A model generated the notes under the pieces. It was not told the DNA's origin and did no database searches. It was given only the letters and a program-made list of their open reading frames with translations. A DNA stretch of 64,000 nt from Cyclobacterium roseum (GTDB taxonomy: Bacteria; Bacteroidota; Bacteroidia; Cytophagales; Cyclobacteriaceae). The translations under genes were made by a program, and so were the position numbers. Where the stretch lies: assembly GCF_010119225.1 (NCBI RefSeq), contig NZ_WNKF01000001.1, forward strand, positions 248,001 through 312,000. Direction: 5' to 3'. The number at the start of each line of letters is the position of its first letter. Position 1 is the first letter of the stretch. This document shows positions 41,439-49,237 of this stretch, piece by piece.

Positions 41439-42332
41439 ATGCCCCCCAAGAGAATCAAACGATACACCGGAAGATACGCCCATGTAGACGGAATACCCTA
41501 CCAAATGCCCGTAAGCTCATCCCGGTCGCCAGCATTAATGGCTGGTTTTTCCTGTGATTGGGAGAAAGCCAATGAGTTGTTGCCCGGCAATGAAATACAT
41601 GCATTAAAGCTGCCGAATGGAAGAGCAGCACTGTTAATCACCGTCATTAATTACCTGGATACCAGCATCGGAAAGTACATTGAATATAGTATAGCCATCG
41701 CATGCACCCATGGATCCAAGCCGGCTCCACGATTTTTAAATTCCATTTTACTGGGACATTATGGAACAGGTCAATACATTCTGGATTTGCCGGTAAGTAG
41801 TGAGATTTCAGTGAAGGGGGGCAAAGGAATATGGGGTATGCCCAAACATCAGGCCAACCTGGATTTTATAGAAAGTCCGGAACAGGTGAGTAGCCAGTAT
41901 GAAAAGGATGGGCAATTTGCCTTTAGAATTGAAATCGAAAAACCCCGTTCGCCTTCCATCAAATTAAAAGTGGGAGCCACGAATTATTGCCGGTTTCGGA
42001 ACATGCTGATGGCCTCCTACATTTATTTTGAATCCAAGGCGGGAATCAACTTATTCGGAAAAGCAAAGGGGAAGCTCTTTATCGGTGACCATCCCCGGGT
42101 AGCATCTCTACAGCATATTGACTTAAACCCAGACCCCTTTTTTACCACTTTTATGCCTGAAACGAATGGTATCCTGGATGACCATTTCCAATGCTGGTTT
42201 ATGACGTATGAAGATCCGCCTGAAAGCATGCCGGAAGGATTGGAAACAGTCTACCCACTCGGTTTTAGCGAGGAATGGCTGCCGCCGCCTTCGACTACCG
42301 ATTACGAGAAATTTCGAATCCAAACCCATTAG
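41439..42332 (+). CDS. Acetoacetate decarboxylase-like protein
   Basis: A 297-residue soluble protein of the acetoacetate decarboxylase fold. The key segment is GGKGIWGMPKHQANLDF (about 128-144), whose Lys is in the position of the Schiff-base or substrate-binding lysine of the family. IEYSIAIACTHG and the C-terminal half (FMPETNGILDDHFQCWFM) are as in the extended ADC-like group. Many members of this group are not decarboxylases. It starts nine bases after the hydrolase stop. In a lipid or steroid-type cluster it may act on a keto acid or act as a binding protein; this is inference. Confidence 0.72.
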   Translation: MPPKRIKRYTGRYAHVDGIPYQMPVSSSRSPALMAGFSCDWEKANELLPGNEIHALKLPNGRAALLITVINYLDTSIGKYIEYSIAIACTHGSKPAPRFLNSILLGHYGTGQYILDLPVSSEISVKGGKGIWGMPKHQANLDFIESPEQVSSQYEKDGQFAFRIEIEKPRSPSIKLKVGATNYCRFRNMLMASYIYFESKAGINLFGKAKGKLFIGDHPRVASLQHIDLNPDPFFTTFMPETNGILDDHFQCWFMTYEDPPESMPEGLETVYPLGFSEEWLPPPSTTDYEKFRIQTH

Positions 42333-42344
42333 TCAAGCACAATC

Positions 42345-42848
42345 ATGAACCCCATCAAAAAAACCCTCCTTGACCTGAATAATGCCTATATTTTCTTTTG
42401 TGCATCCATCTATTTGGGGATGTTTTGGTCCTTGCATTTCTTTTGGTTTCCGAATTACCCCAATACCCTAACGCTCGACAATTACTACGATGCCATTATT
42501 CCACAAACGGATTTGGCAACGAATTTTTTTTTCATCACCATTCCCCTTATGGCCGCTGCATTGGTGATCATGCTGATCTCGGAATGGAAGACGGGACTCC
42601 GCTGGGTTCCCCTTGCCTGGATACCCGGACTTTTGGCTCCTGTCATCGTTCAACAAGCTTATATAGAGGACATCAACAATCAATTTAAGGCTGGGGTAAG
42701 CGACGAAGCGACCCTCCAGGTACTGCTCCGGGAATGGATGTGGCTAAATGACATTCGCTGGATAATCCTGACGCTTATGTGGGGTATTACCATGTATTTC
42801 TTTATCGCTAAAGCAAAACCAACCCATCAACAGAAAACCCATGAATAA
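42345..42848 (+). CDS. Four-span membrane protein (DUF1772-like)
   Basis: A 167-residue inner-membrane protein with four predicted spans (about 13-31, 60-79, 86-104, 135-154). AYIFFCASIYLGMFWSLHFF near the start and the LREWMWLNDIRWIILTLMW segment before the last span recall DUF1772/anthrone-oxygenase-like small membrane proteins, but the match is loose. It is 12 bases downstream of the ADC-like gene and overlaps the next membrane protein by eight bases. Function unknown; co-transcription with lipid-type enzymes suggests work on a hydrophobic substrate in the membrane. Confidence 0.62.
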   Translation: MNPIKKTLLDLNNAYIFFCASIYLGMFWSLHFFWFPNYPNTLTLDNYYDAIIPQTDLATNFFFITIPLMAAALVIMLISEWKTGLRWVPLAWIPGLLAPVIVQQAYIEDINNQFKAGVSDEATLQVLLREWMWLNDIRWIILTLMWGITMYFFIAKAKPTHQQKTHE

Positions 42849-43260
42849 AGATAAAATTTTCGGCATTTCCACCCGATACATCGAGCTTTTGGTGGTATTA
42901 ATAGGCTTTATCACCCTTTTTTCCGGATTGATTCAGTTAGTAAAACCGACGTTTATTCTGGGTTTTGTGGGAAAAACCGGTAGCAGTCCGGAAGCCGCCC
43001 ATTTCTTCGCCATCGTTGGGATGTTTATGGCCCTATTTGGTGGAATGGTCTTACATGCTGTCTACAGTTCCGTAAGTAACAGGCAGATCATTCTCTGGTC
43101 TGCCATTCAAAAATTTGGCGCGTTTATCGCCGTGGCGATTGGTGTTTTTAAGGGATTATTTTCTGCCCTGGCCCTAGGAGTAGCCCTTTTTGATTTGTTT
43201 TCAGGGATTGTTTTTTTACTCTACCTGAAAATACTCCGTTCAGATAAAGATGAATTATAA
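42841..43260 (+). CDS. Small four-span membrane protein
   Basis: A 139-residue protein with four hydrophobic segments (about 13-33, 56-76, 84-104, 108-130) and short loops. No family is recognised with confidence; the layout resembles DoxX/DUF4345-type small membrane proteins. It overlaps the preceding gene by eight bases and precedes the patatin gene by 47 bases. The two small membrane proteins are probably partners, as they are translationally coupled. Confidence 0.6.
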   Translation: MNKDKIFGISTRYIELLVVLIGFITLFSGLIQLVKPTFILGFVGKTGSSPEAAHFFAIVGMFMALFGGMVLHAVYSSVSNRQIILWSAIQKFGAFIAVAIGVFKGLFSALALGVALFDLFSGIVFLLYLKILRSDKDEL

Positions 43261-43307
43261 TGGCTAGATTTATTTAAACGAGCTGCTTTCGCTGACAACC
43301 TAACCCC

Positions 43308-44753
43308 ATGCTGATCCAAGAATCCCATAACGAAACAAAAGCCATAAAGTCACTGATTTTAGGAGGTGGCGGCATTAGGGTGGCTTATCAGGTGGGAGTC
43401 TTGAAGGCTTTGGAAGAGGAAGGGCTGGAATTTAATCATGTGGACGGTACCTCCGGTGGCATCTTCAATGCAGCGATGCTGGCATCCGGGCAGCAGGTGG
43501 ATGATTTGAGAAATAATTGGATTCGTTTGAATCTAGCCCATTTTGTTTCTCCGGTTAGATTCTGGGATTATTTAACTCCCTGGAAACTAAAAGGAATGGG
43601 AGATACGGATGCCATTCGAACCAAGGTGCTACCCCATTTTCAAATTCGAATGGATACGATAAGGGAAAAGGGACTTCCTATCACCTTCTCCTTGTGTAAC
43701 TATTCGAAAAAAGTGGTACAAGCCATTCCGACGAAGGACCTTCATGAAAATCACCTGCTGGCAGGAATTTCATTACCCATTGTGATGCCTGCATTAAAAG
43801 TATCCGACGAGTGGTTTATTGATGCCGTTTGGATCAAAGATGCCCACCTAATGGAAGCAGTCAGACGGGGTGCAGAAGAAATTTGGGTAATTTGGGGAAT
43901 AGGGAACCACTCCGACTATCTTTCAGGGGCATTGAACCAATATGTGCATTCCATTGAAATGAGCGCCAATGGAGCCTTATGGGAAGAATTTGAACAAATA
44001 AAATGGATTAATAAAGGAATACAAAGAGGGGAGTCTGAATTCGGACAGCAGCGGCCTATTGAAGTTCACCTTATACACCCGCCGCTTCCCCTTCCCCTTG
44101 ATCCGGATTTATTTTTTCATAAAATTACTTCCAGGGACCTGATAAACATGGGATATCAGGATGCTAAAAAATACCTGTCGGATATCCCTGAAGCCGGTGC
44201 CCAATTGAATGAGGGTTTGACCAGCACACCTGCTATTGGAAACTACCTTGGGTTTCGGCTTCAGTTTTCTGGCGAATTGGCCTGGAAAGAAAAGGTCGAT
44301 CGGGTAACGATGTATGTATTTTTACGGTATGCTGATCTACCTGAAAATGGGCGAATGGATGTTTTTACCAGTCTTTTTATTGCGCATTTAGATCGCGAGT
44401 ACAGTGGGTTTGAGACGCGGTTTCGACGAAAAACGAACGCATCCGGACTTTTTATTTATGAAATAGAAACGAGTATGATGATCGAAAACAGGGTATGCCT
44501 GGTAGTGGCCCGGTTTCGTGCCAATAGTCCCTGGCATTGGATGCTGGGGATGGACTTTAAGGAGCTGGAGCTGGTCTTGTATCTCAAAGGGGATGTGGAT
44601 CTGGAAATCGCTATGGAAGGTACCCTCTTTCAGTCCTTTGCATCCAGAATAAAGGGGTTTTGGAGGGCATTGGCAAAAAAGAGCGACGGAGCTGGCGGAG
44701 GAATAGGGTTTAAATTTAAAATGTTAAAAAAAATGTTGTACAATGAAGTTTGA
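43308..44753 (+). CDS. Patatin-like phospholipase
   Basis: A 481-residue protein whose N-terminal ~270 residues form a patatin domain, an acyl hydrolase with a Ser-Asp dyad. The oxyanion loop LILGGGGIRVAYQVGVLKAL is at 16-35. The nucleophile is Ser49 in GTSGG. The catalytic Asp is probably Asp172 in FIDAV, where the usual DG[GA] is DAV. The C-terminal ~200 residues are beta-rich and not recognised; they may bind lipid or the membrane. There is no signal peptide. Its 3' end overlaps the metallophosphoesterase gene by 11 bases. It probably releases fatty acid from a phospholipid or other ester. Confidence 0.85.
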   Translation: MLIQESHNETKAIKSLILGGGGIRVAYQVGVLKALEEEGLEFNHVDGTSGGIFNAAMLASGQQVDDLRNNWIRLNLAHFVSPVRFWDYLTPWKLKGMGDTDAIRTKVLPHFQIRMDTIREKGLPITFSLCNYSKKVVQAIPTKDLHENHLLAGISLPIVMPALKVSDEWFIDAVWIKDAHLMEAVRRGAEEIWVIWGIGNHSDYLSGALNQYVHSIEMSANGALWEEFEQIKWINKGIQRGESEFGQQRPIEVHLIHPPLPLPLDPDLFFHKITSRDLINMGYQDAKKYLSDIPEAGAQLNEGLTSTPAIGNYLGFRLQFSGELAWKEKVDRVTMYVFLRYADLPENGRMDVFTSLFIAHLDREYSGFETRFRRKTNASGLFIYEIETSMMIENRVCLVVARFRANSPWHWMLGMDFKELELVLYLKGDVDLEIAMEGTLFQSFASRIKGFWRALAKKSDGAGGGIGFKFKMLKKMLYNEV

Positions 44754-46479
44754 AAGAAAACCGATGGTCAATTGGTATGACCCCAAGCAATTAGCCTTCA
44801 CAGGTGTCAAAACGGTGCTTTCTTCCGTGTTCGGAAATTTTGCTGATAGGCGGGAACTCCAGGCAGCCCTGGATCAGGAAATCCAGTTTTATGACTATTC
44901 GGATAGGGAGGAAATGTGGCTGGACTTTATTTCAGATTTGGGAGATGGGTTCAATCCTACCTTTACGCTGGCCGATTTATTGGCCAGAGAATCATTGACC
45001 TTGAGGGGCAAGTCCTTGAAAAGGGGAGAAGTGCTGGTAATGGGAGGGGATGAGGTCTATCCAACACCGGAGCCTATCGAATACAACAACCGTCTGCGAG
45101 GACCCTACAACGCCGCTTTTCCCAAAGATGAAAATGATTCCAACCGGCCAGATGTCTTTGCTGTTCCCGGAAATCATGACTGGTACGATGGATTGACCAA
45201 TTTTCTTCGGTTATTTACGCAAAAGCGTTCCCTCGGTAACTGGCAAACGCAACAAAACAGGAGTTACTTTGCGCTAAAATTGCCTCATGATAATTGGCTG
45301 GTAGGGATAGATGTGCAACTGAATGCGGATATAGATTACCCGCAGATCTGTTACTTTAGGGAAATTGCCAGGCAACATTTCACCAGCCAAAGTAAAGTCA
45401 TCTTGTGCACTGCGGAGCCTTCCTGGGTATACAAGTCTTTTGATGAAAATAACGGGTCATTTGATCGCTTGCAGTTTTTCATTGACAGGGTGCTTTTTGG
45501 AAAAGGGGAAGCGGAATACGAAGAAAAAAATAGGTCCCTGAAGGTAATAGCCATCCTGACCGGGGACCTTCACCACTATGCCCGGTATGAAACGGTAAAA
45601 GAGAAAGAAAGGCCTTGTCAATTAATTACAGCCGGGGGAGGAGGAGCTTTTATGCATCCAACCCATACCCTAAAAGCGGAAATCGAAAGCCTGAAAGGGC
45701 AACCTGCGGCCTTGAAAAAAGTCTTTCCTTCAAAAGGGGATTCGGTTAAACTGAGTTTTCTCAACTTGATTTTTCCCTATTTTAGCCTTACCATGCTATT
45801 TTTCTTTGGTATCTTTCATACGTTTACTACTTGGATACTTCAGTCAAATGAGGAAAGCCCGGATTCCATTATGGAGAAAATGGCCAGCCTGGACTTATTA
45901 GACGGGGATTTTTCGGCGTTTTTTGGGGTCATTATTTCCGGGATCAGTCATCACCCCGCAGCATTATTTCTAAACCTACTGCTGTTTATTGGGATACTCC
46001 TTTTTACAGATACCAAGTCGGGAAGGAAAAACCTGAATTACATCGCCGGTGCCATTCACGGAGGGTTGCACTTGATGAATTTTTATTTTCTACTTTGGCT
46101 ATTTTCTTTTACCAATCTTGGTACTTTGGGTATGGGGGTAAATAATCCCGACCAGGTTTTACTGTTCATGGCAGAAATGATACTGGTAGGGGGCATTATC
46201 AGCGGAATACTATTTGGTGTGTACCTTACCTTTAGTGTTTTAGTTTTAAAAAATCATATTACCGAAGCATCCTCTTCCTATCGCTGGGAGGGGTATAAAA
46301 ATTTCTTACGTCTCTCGATCTCCAGGGAAGGCGTAACCATTTATCCTATCGGTCTGAAAAAGGTGGTACGCAATTGGAAAAACACGGGTACTGAAGAAAA
46401 TCCAAGATTCGAAGGGGGACCTGTATCCTATGAATTGATTGAAGATCCAATAGTTATAAAAAATGAAAAGATTAGCTAA
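44743..46479 (+). CDS. Membrane-anchored calcineurin-like metallophosphoesterase
   Basis: A 578-residue protein with an N-terminal metallophosphoesterase domain (about 50-300) and about five membrane spans in the C-terminal half (about 343-365, 395-425, 445-466, 480-510). Metal motifs are FISDLGDGF (62-70, where the common D-x-H reads D-L-G), MGGDEVYP (100-107), GNHDWYDG (143-150) and a later GDLHHYARY. The DxGDGF variant is, as I recall, usual for this membrane-anchored subfamily. It overlaps both neighbours (11 and 17 bases). Likely removes a phosphate from, or cleaves, a membrane-linked phosphoester; substrate unknown. Confidence 0.82.
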   Translation: MKFERKPMVNWYDPKQLAFTGVKTVLSSVFGNFADRRELQAALDQEIQFYDYSDREEMWLDFISDLGDGFNPTFTLADLLARESLTLRGKSLKRGEVLVMGGDEVYPTPEPIEYNNRLRGPYNAAFPKDENDSNRPDVFAVPGNHDWYDGLTNFLRLFTQKRSLGNWQTQQNRSYFALKLPHDNWLVGIDVQLNADIDYPQICYFREIARQHFTSQSKVILCTAEPSWVYKSFDENNGSFDRLQFFIDRVLFGKGEAEYEEKNRSLKVIAILTGDLHHYARYETVKEKERPCQLITAGGGGAFMHPTHTLKAEIESLKGQPAALKKVFPSKGDSVKLSFLNLIFPYFSLTMLFFFGIFHTFTTWILQSNEESPDSIMEKMASLDLLDGDFSAFFGVIISGISHHPAALFLNLLLFIGILLFTDTKSGRKNLNYIAGAIHGGLHLMNFYFLLWLFSFTNLGTLGMGVNNPDQVLLFMAEMILVGGIISGILFGVYLTFSVLVLKNHITEASSSYRWEGYKNFLRLSISREGVTIYPIGLKKVVRNWKNTGTEENPRFEGGPVSYELIEDPIVIKNEKIS

Positions 46480-48808
46480 ACCATTAACCGCCCTCAAATC
46501 CTCCTATGACTACCTGGTCATCGGTTCAGGATATGGTGGAAGTATCGCCGCATCCCGAATGGCAAGGTGTGGTCAGTCGGTCTGCCTCTTTGAGAAAGGC
46601 AAGGAATTTTTGCCAGGAGAGTTTCCCGATACGCTGTTTAAGGCTTCCGGAGAAATGAACTTTATCGGTGGAAAATCGGGCAACCTGGAAAAAAACGGCT
46701 TGTACGAATTTACCATGGGCAGTGGTATCAATGTCTTTAAAGGCTGTGGACTGGGCGGTACTTCCCTGGTAAATGCCAATGTATCCATTGAACCTGAATC
46801 GAGAGTAATGGATGATAATGCCTGGCCCCAAGCCATTCGGGAGGACTTGGATTCATTCAAGCGCGGAGTTTCCCGAGCCCGGAAAATGTTGAGACCAAAT
46901 CCCTACCCGGAAAAGAAAAACGGATATCCACTGCTGAAAAAGACTGAGGCGATGAGAAAATCGGCAGCCCACATGTCGGCTCCTTTTCGGCTGCTCGATA
47001 TCAATGTAAATTTCGAAGATCAGACCAATCATGTGGGTGTATATCAACCCAAATGTACAAATTGCGGGGATTGTGTAACAGGCTGTAACATTGGAGCTAA
47101 GAATACCACTGCGATGAATTACCTCCCCGATGCCTGCTCCCACGGGGCAGAAATTTTCACGGAAATTAATGTCCGCCATATTAAAAAAGGTCAGGATCAC
47201 TGGCAGGTATATTTCCATCCGATCGGTATAGGCAGGGACTTGTTTGATGCACCTTTGTTATTTGTTAAGGCAAAAAATGTAATTCTTGGCGCGGGTTCCC
47301 TGGGGTCCACCGAAATTCTGTTGCGGTCTGCCAAAATAGGGTTGAATGTGTCCAAAAAATTGGGGCATCGGTTTACGGGAAATGGAGATGTTTTAGGTTT
47401 TGGCTATAATAACGATGTTCGGATCAATGGTATCGGGCTCGGGAAAAAAGGAACGGAGCAGATCGCCAATGTGGGTCCCTGTATTACTAGTGTCATTGAC
47501 CTGCGGGAGCGTGAGAAGCTGGAAGACGGGATGACCCTCGAAGAAGGCACCATTCCGGGCCCTATCCGTGGCCTCATGCCCAAAGCCCTCTTTACTTTTT
47601 CACGGCTGGTGGGAAAAGATTCGGATAGGGGCTTTATTGATTATTTTAAAGAAAAATGGCGTGAAATACGAAGCCTGTTTTTGGGCCCCTTTCATGGGGC
47701 GTTGGCGCGAAGTCAGGTCTACCTGGTAATGACTCATGACGATGGCAATGGTACCCTAAAAATGAATGAGGAAGGCAAACTGACCATCAATTGGGAAGGG
47801 GTAGGAAAGCAGGAGATTTTCAAAAAGGTAAACAGTGAAATGTATCAAGCCACCGAGGCCCTTGGAGGGACCAAGATACCCAACCCTACCTGGAACCGAT
47901 TAATGAACTATGATCTGGTAACCGTACATCCCCTGGGTGGTTGTGGCATGGCAGATACTGCGGATCTTGGAGTCGTGAATCATAAGGGGCAGGTATTTGA
48001 AGGAGAAACGGGAAATGCGCTGCATGAAGGATTGTACGTCATGGATGGAGCGATCATACCCAGGCCGGTAGGCACGAATCCGTTGTTAACCATCAGTGCG
48101 CTGGCAGAACGGGCTTGTGAGCTCGTCGCTAAGGAAAAAGGATACGAGCTATCAGATGAATTTGAGGAAAAACATAGGGTATCTCCCGGAGAACAGCCCG
48201 CAGGTACGGGGGTTCAGTTTACGGAAACCATGAAGGGCTTCATCGGTTGGGGTGAAACAGCTGATTTTGACGCAGGCTATGAAAAAGGAAAGGCCGAAAA
48301 TACCCCTTTCGAATTTACGCTTACGATTCAAACGGAGGATATGGATGAATTTGTAGCCAGGGAGGACCACCCCGGTGCCATGTTGGGTTCTATGAGCGTT
48401 CCATCACTGTTTGAAGACGCATTGACTGCCTATCAAGGGGAGTTTAACCTCTTTGTTCAGGAAAAAGCCAAAAGCAGGCAAAAAAAGATGCGGTACATGG
48501 CAAACTTGTTAAGTCCGGATGGCGGCGACTATTATTTTGAAGGGTTTAAAGACATTGAAAACGATTACGTAGTGGATGCCTGGAAAGATACCACCACGCT
48601 TTTCATAGCACTCTACGAGGGCACTGGTCCTGATGGAAAAATACTGGGCAAGGGCAAGCTGGTAATTAAGGTGGCTGACTTGTTACGCCAACTAAGAACC
48701 GTTAAGGCCATTCATCCCAGATCAAAGGAGGAAGGAATCAAGGCCATTGCCAGTTTTGGGAAATTCTTCGCAGGAAATGTCTTTGAAACGTATTCGAAGA
48801 TAATATGA
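46463..48808 (+). CDS. GMC-family oxidoreductase, cholesterol-oxidase-like
   Basis: A 781-residue FAD-dependent oxidoreductase. The FAD-binding Rossmann motif is YLVIGSGYGGSIAASRMA (17-34) with the ribose-binding Glu in CLFEKG. GCGLGGTSLVNANVSIEP (about 95-112) and LGAGSLGSTEILLRS are hallmarks of the cholesterol oxidase branch, and VHPLGGCGM (about 488-496) holds the active-site His. A cysteine group CTNCGDCVTGC (about 197-207) looks like a small metal or cluster site. The C-terminal ~200 residues (from about 585) are a separate beta-rich domain. No signal peptide. It is the last gene of the seven-gene cluster. Cholesterol itself is an unlikely natural substrate; a bacterial isoprenoid alcohol is plausible but inferred. 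Confidence 0.85.
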   Translation: MKRLAKPLTALKSSYDYLVIGSGYGGSIAASRMARCGQSVCLFEKGKEFLPGEFPDTLFKASGEMNFIGGKSGNLEKNGLYEFTMGSGINVFKGCGLGGTSLVNANVSIEPESRVMDDNAWPQAIREDLDSFKRGVSRARKMLRPNPYPEKKNGYPLLKKTEAMRKSAAHMSAPFRLLDINVNFEDQTNHVGVYQPKCTNCGDCVTGCNIGAKNTTAMNYLPDACSHGAEIFTEINVRHIKKGQDHWQVYFHPIGIGRDLFDAPLLFVKAKNVILGAGSLGSTEILLRSAKIGLNVSKKLGHRFTGNGDVLGFGYNNDVRINGIGLGKKGTEQIANVGPCITSVIDLREREKLEDGMTLEEGTIPGPIRGLMPKALFTFSRLVGKDSDRGFIDYFKEKWREIRSLFLGPFHGALARSQVYLVMTHDDGNGTLKMNEEGKLTINWEGVGKQEIFKKVNSEMYQATEALGGTKIPNPTWNRLMNYDLVTVHPLGGCGMADTADLGVVNHKGQVFEGETGNALHEGLYVMDGAIIPRPVGTNPLLTISALAERACELVAKEKGYELSDEFEEKHRVSPGEQPAGTGVQFTETMKGFIGWGETADFDAGYEKGKAENTPFEFTLTIQTEDMDEFVAREDHPGAMLGSMSVPSLFEDALTAYQGEFNLFVQEKAKSRQKKMRYMANLLSPDGGDYYFEGFKDIENDYVVDAWKDTTTLFIALYEGTGPDGKILGKGKLVIKVADLLRQLRTVKAIHPRSKEEGIKAIASFGKFFAGNVFETYSKII

Positions 48809-48854
48809 GCAAGCTCCTTCCTTCAACGTGAGTTTGACCTATTTTTATTATAAA

Positions 48855-48906
48855 ACCGTCATTTCGAGAATTAACTTTTTTCAAACGCAAAAATCGGGAT
48901 GACGGT
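48855..48906 (+). terminator. Hairpin after the GMC gene, possible terminator
   Basis: ACCGTCAT (48855-48862) pairs with ATGACGGT (48899-48906) and is followed by ATTTATTTTT. The loop of 36 bases is long and the second arm lies inside the first repeat copy, so this may be part of a dispersed element more than a dedicated terminator. Confidence 0.4.
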
Positions 48907-49015
48907 ATTTATTTTTAACTATTTAAAAATCAACATGTTAAAAAAATAAAGAGTCAAATCACCTCCCCCCAACCCCCTCCTGTTTTCAGGAGGGGGAGAC
49001 AGGGGGTGGTAAAAA
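48883..49015 (+). repeat. Tandem intergenic repeat, copy 1
   Basis: A 133-base unit starting AAACGCA and ending GGTGGTAAAAA, about 90 percent identical to the copy at 49043-49181. It contains a perfect 10-bp G/C hairpin CCCCCTCCTG-TTTT-CAGGAGGGGG (48974-48997), extended outwards by further C-rich and G-rich blocks. Not coding on either strand. Confidence 0.85.
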
Positions 49016-49042
49016 CGTCATCGGTAGACCTAGCATTTTAAA

Positions 49043-49181
49043 AAACGCAGAAATTGGGATGACAATATTTATTTTTAAATATTTGAATTTCAACATGTTA
49101 AAAAAATTAAAGAGTCACATCAAATCACCTCCCCCCAGCCCCCTCCTGTTTTCAGGAAGAGGAGACAGGGGGTGGTAAAAA
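49043..49181 (+). repeat. Tandem intergenic repeat, copy 2
   Basis: Second copy, 139 bases, with a five-base insertion after GAGTCA and one extra base in the A-run compared with copy 1. The hairpin is slightly damaged (CAGGAAGAGGAG in place of CAGGAGGGGGAG). Read on the minus strand it lies 57 bases beyond the end of the large DUF4230 gene and could help stop that transcript. Together the two copies fill most of the 429-base gap between convergent genes. Confidence 0.85.
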
Positions 49182-49237
49182 TACTGACGATACAGCGGGC
49201 TTTTAAGTGCGTTCTTAACTCGAACGTTTCCTCCAAT

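Noticed and set aside
48883-49181. CRISPR array
   Set aside because: Only two copies of a long unit with a direct junction and no spacers of regular length; no cas genes in the window.
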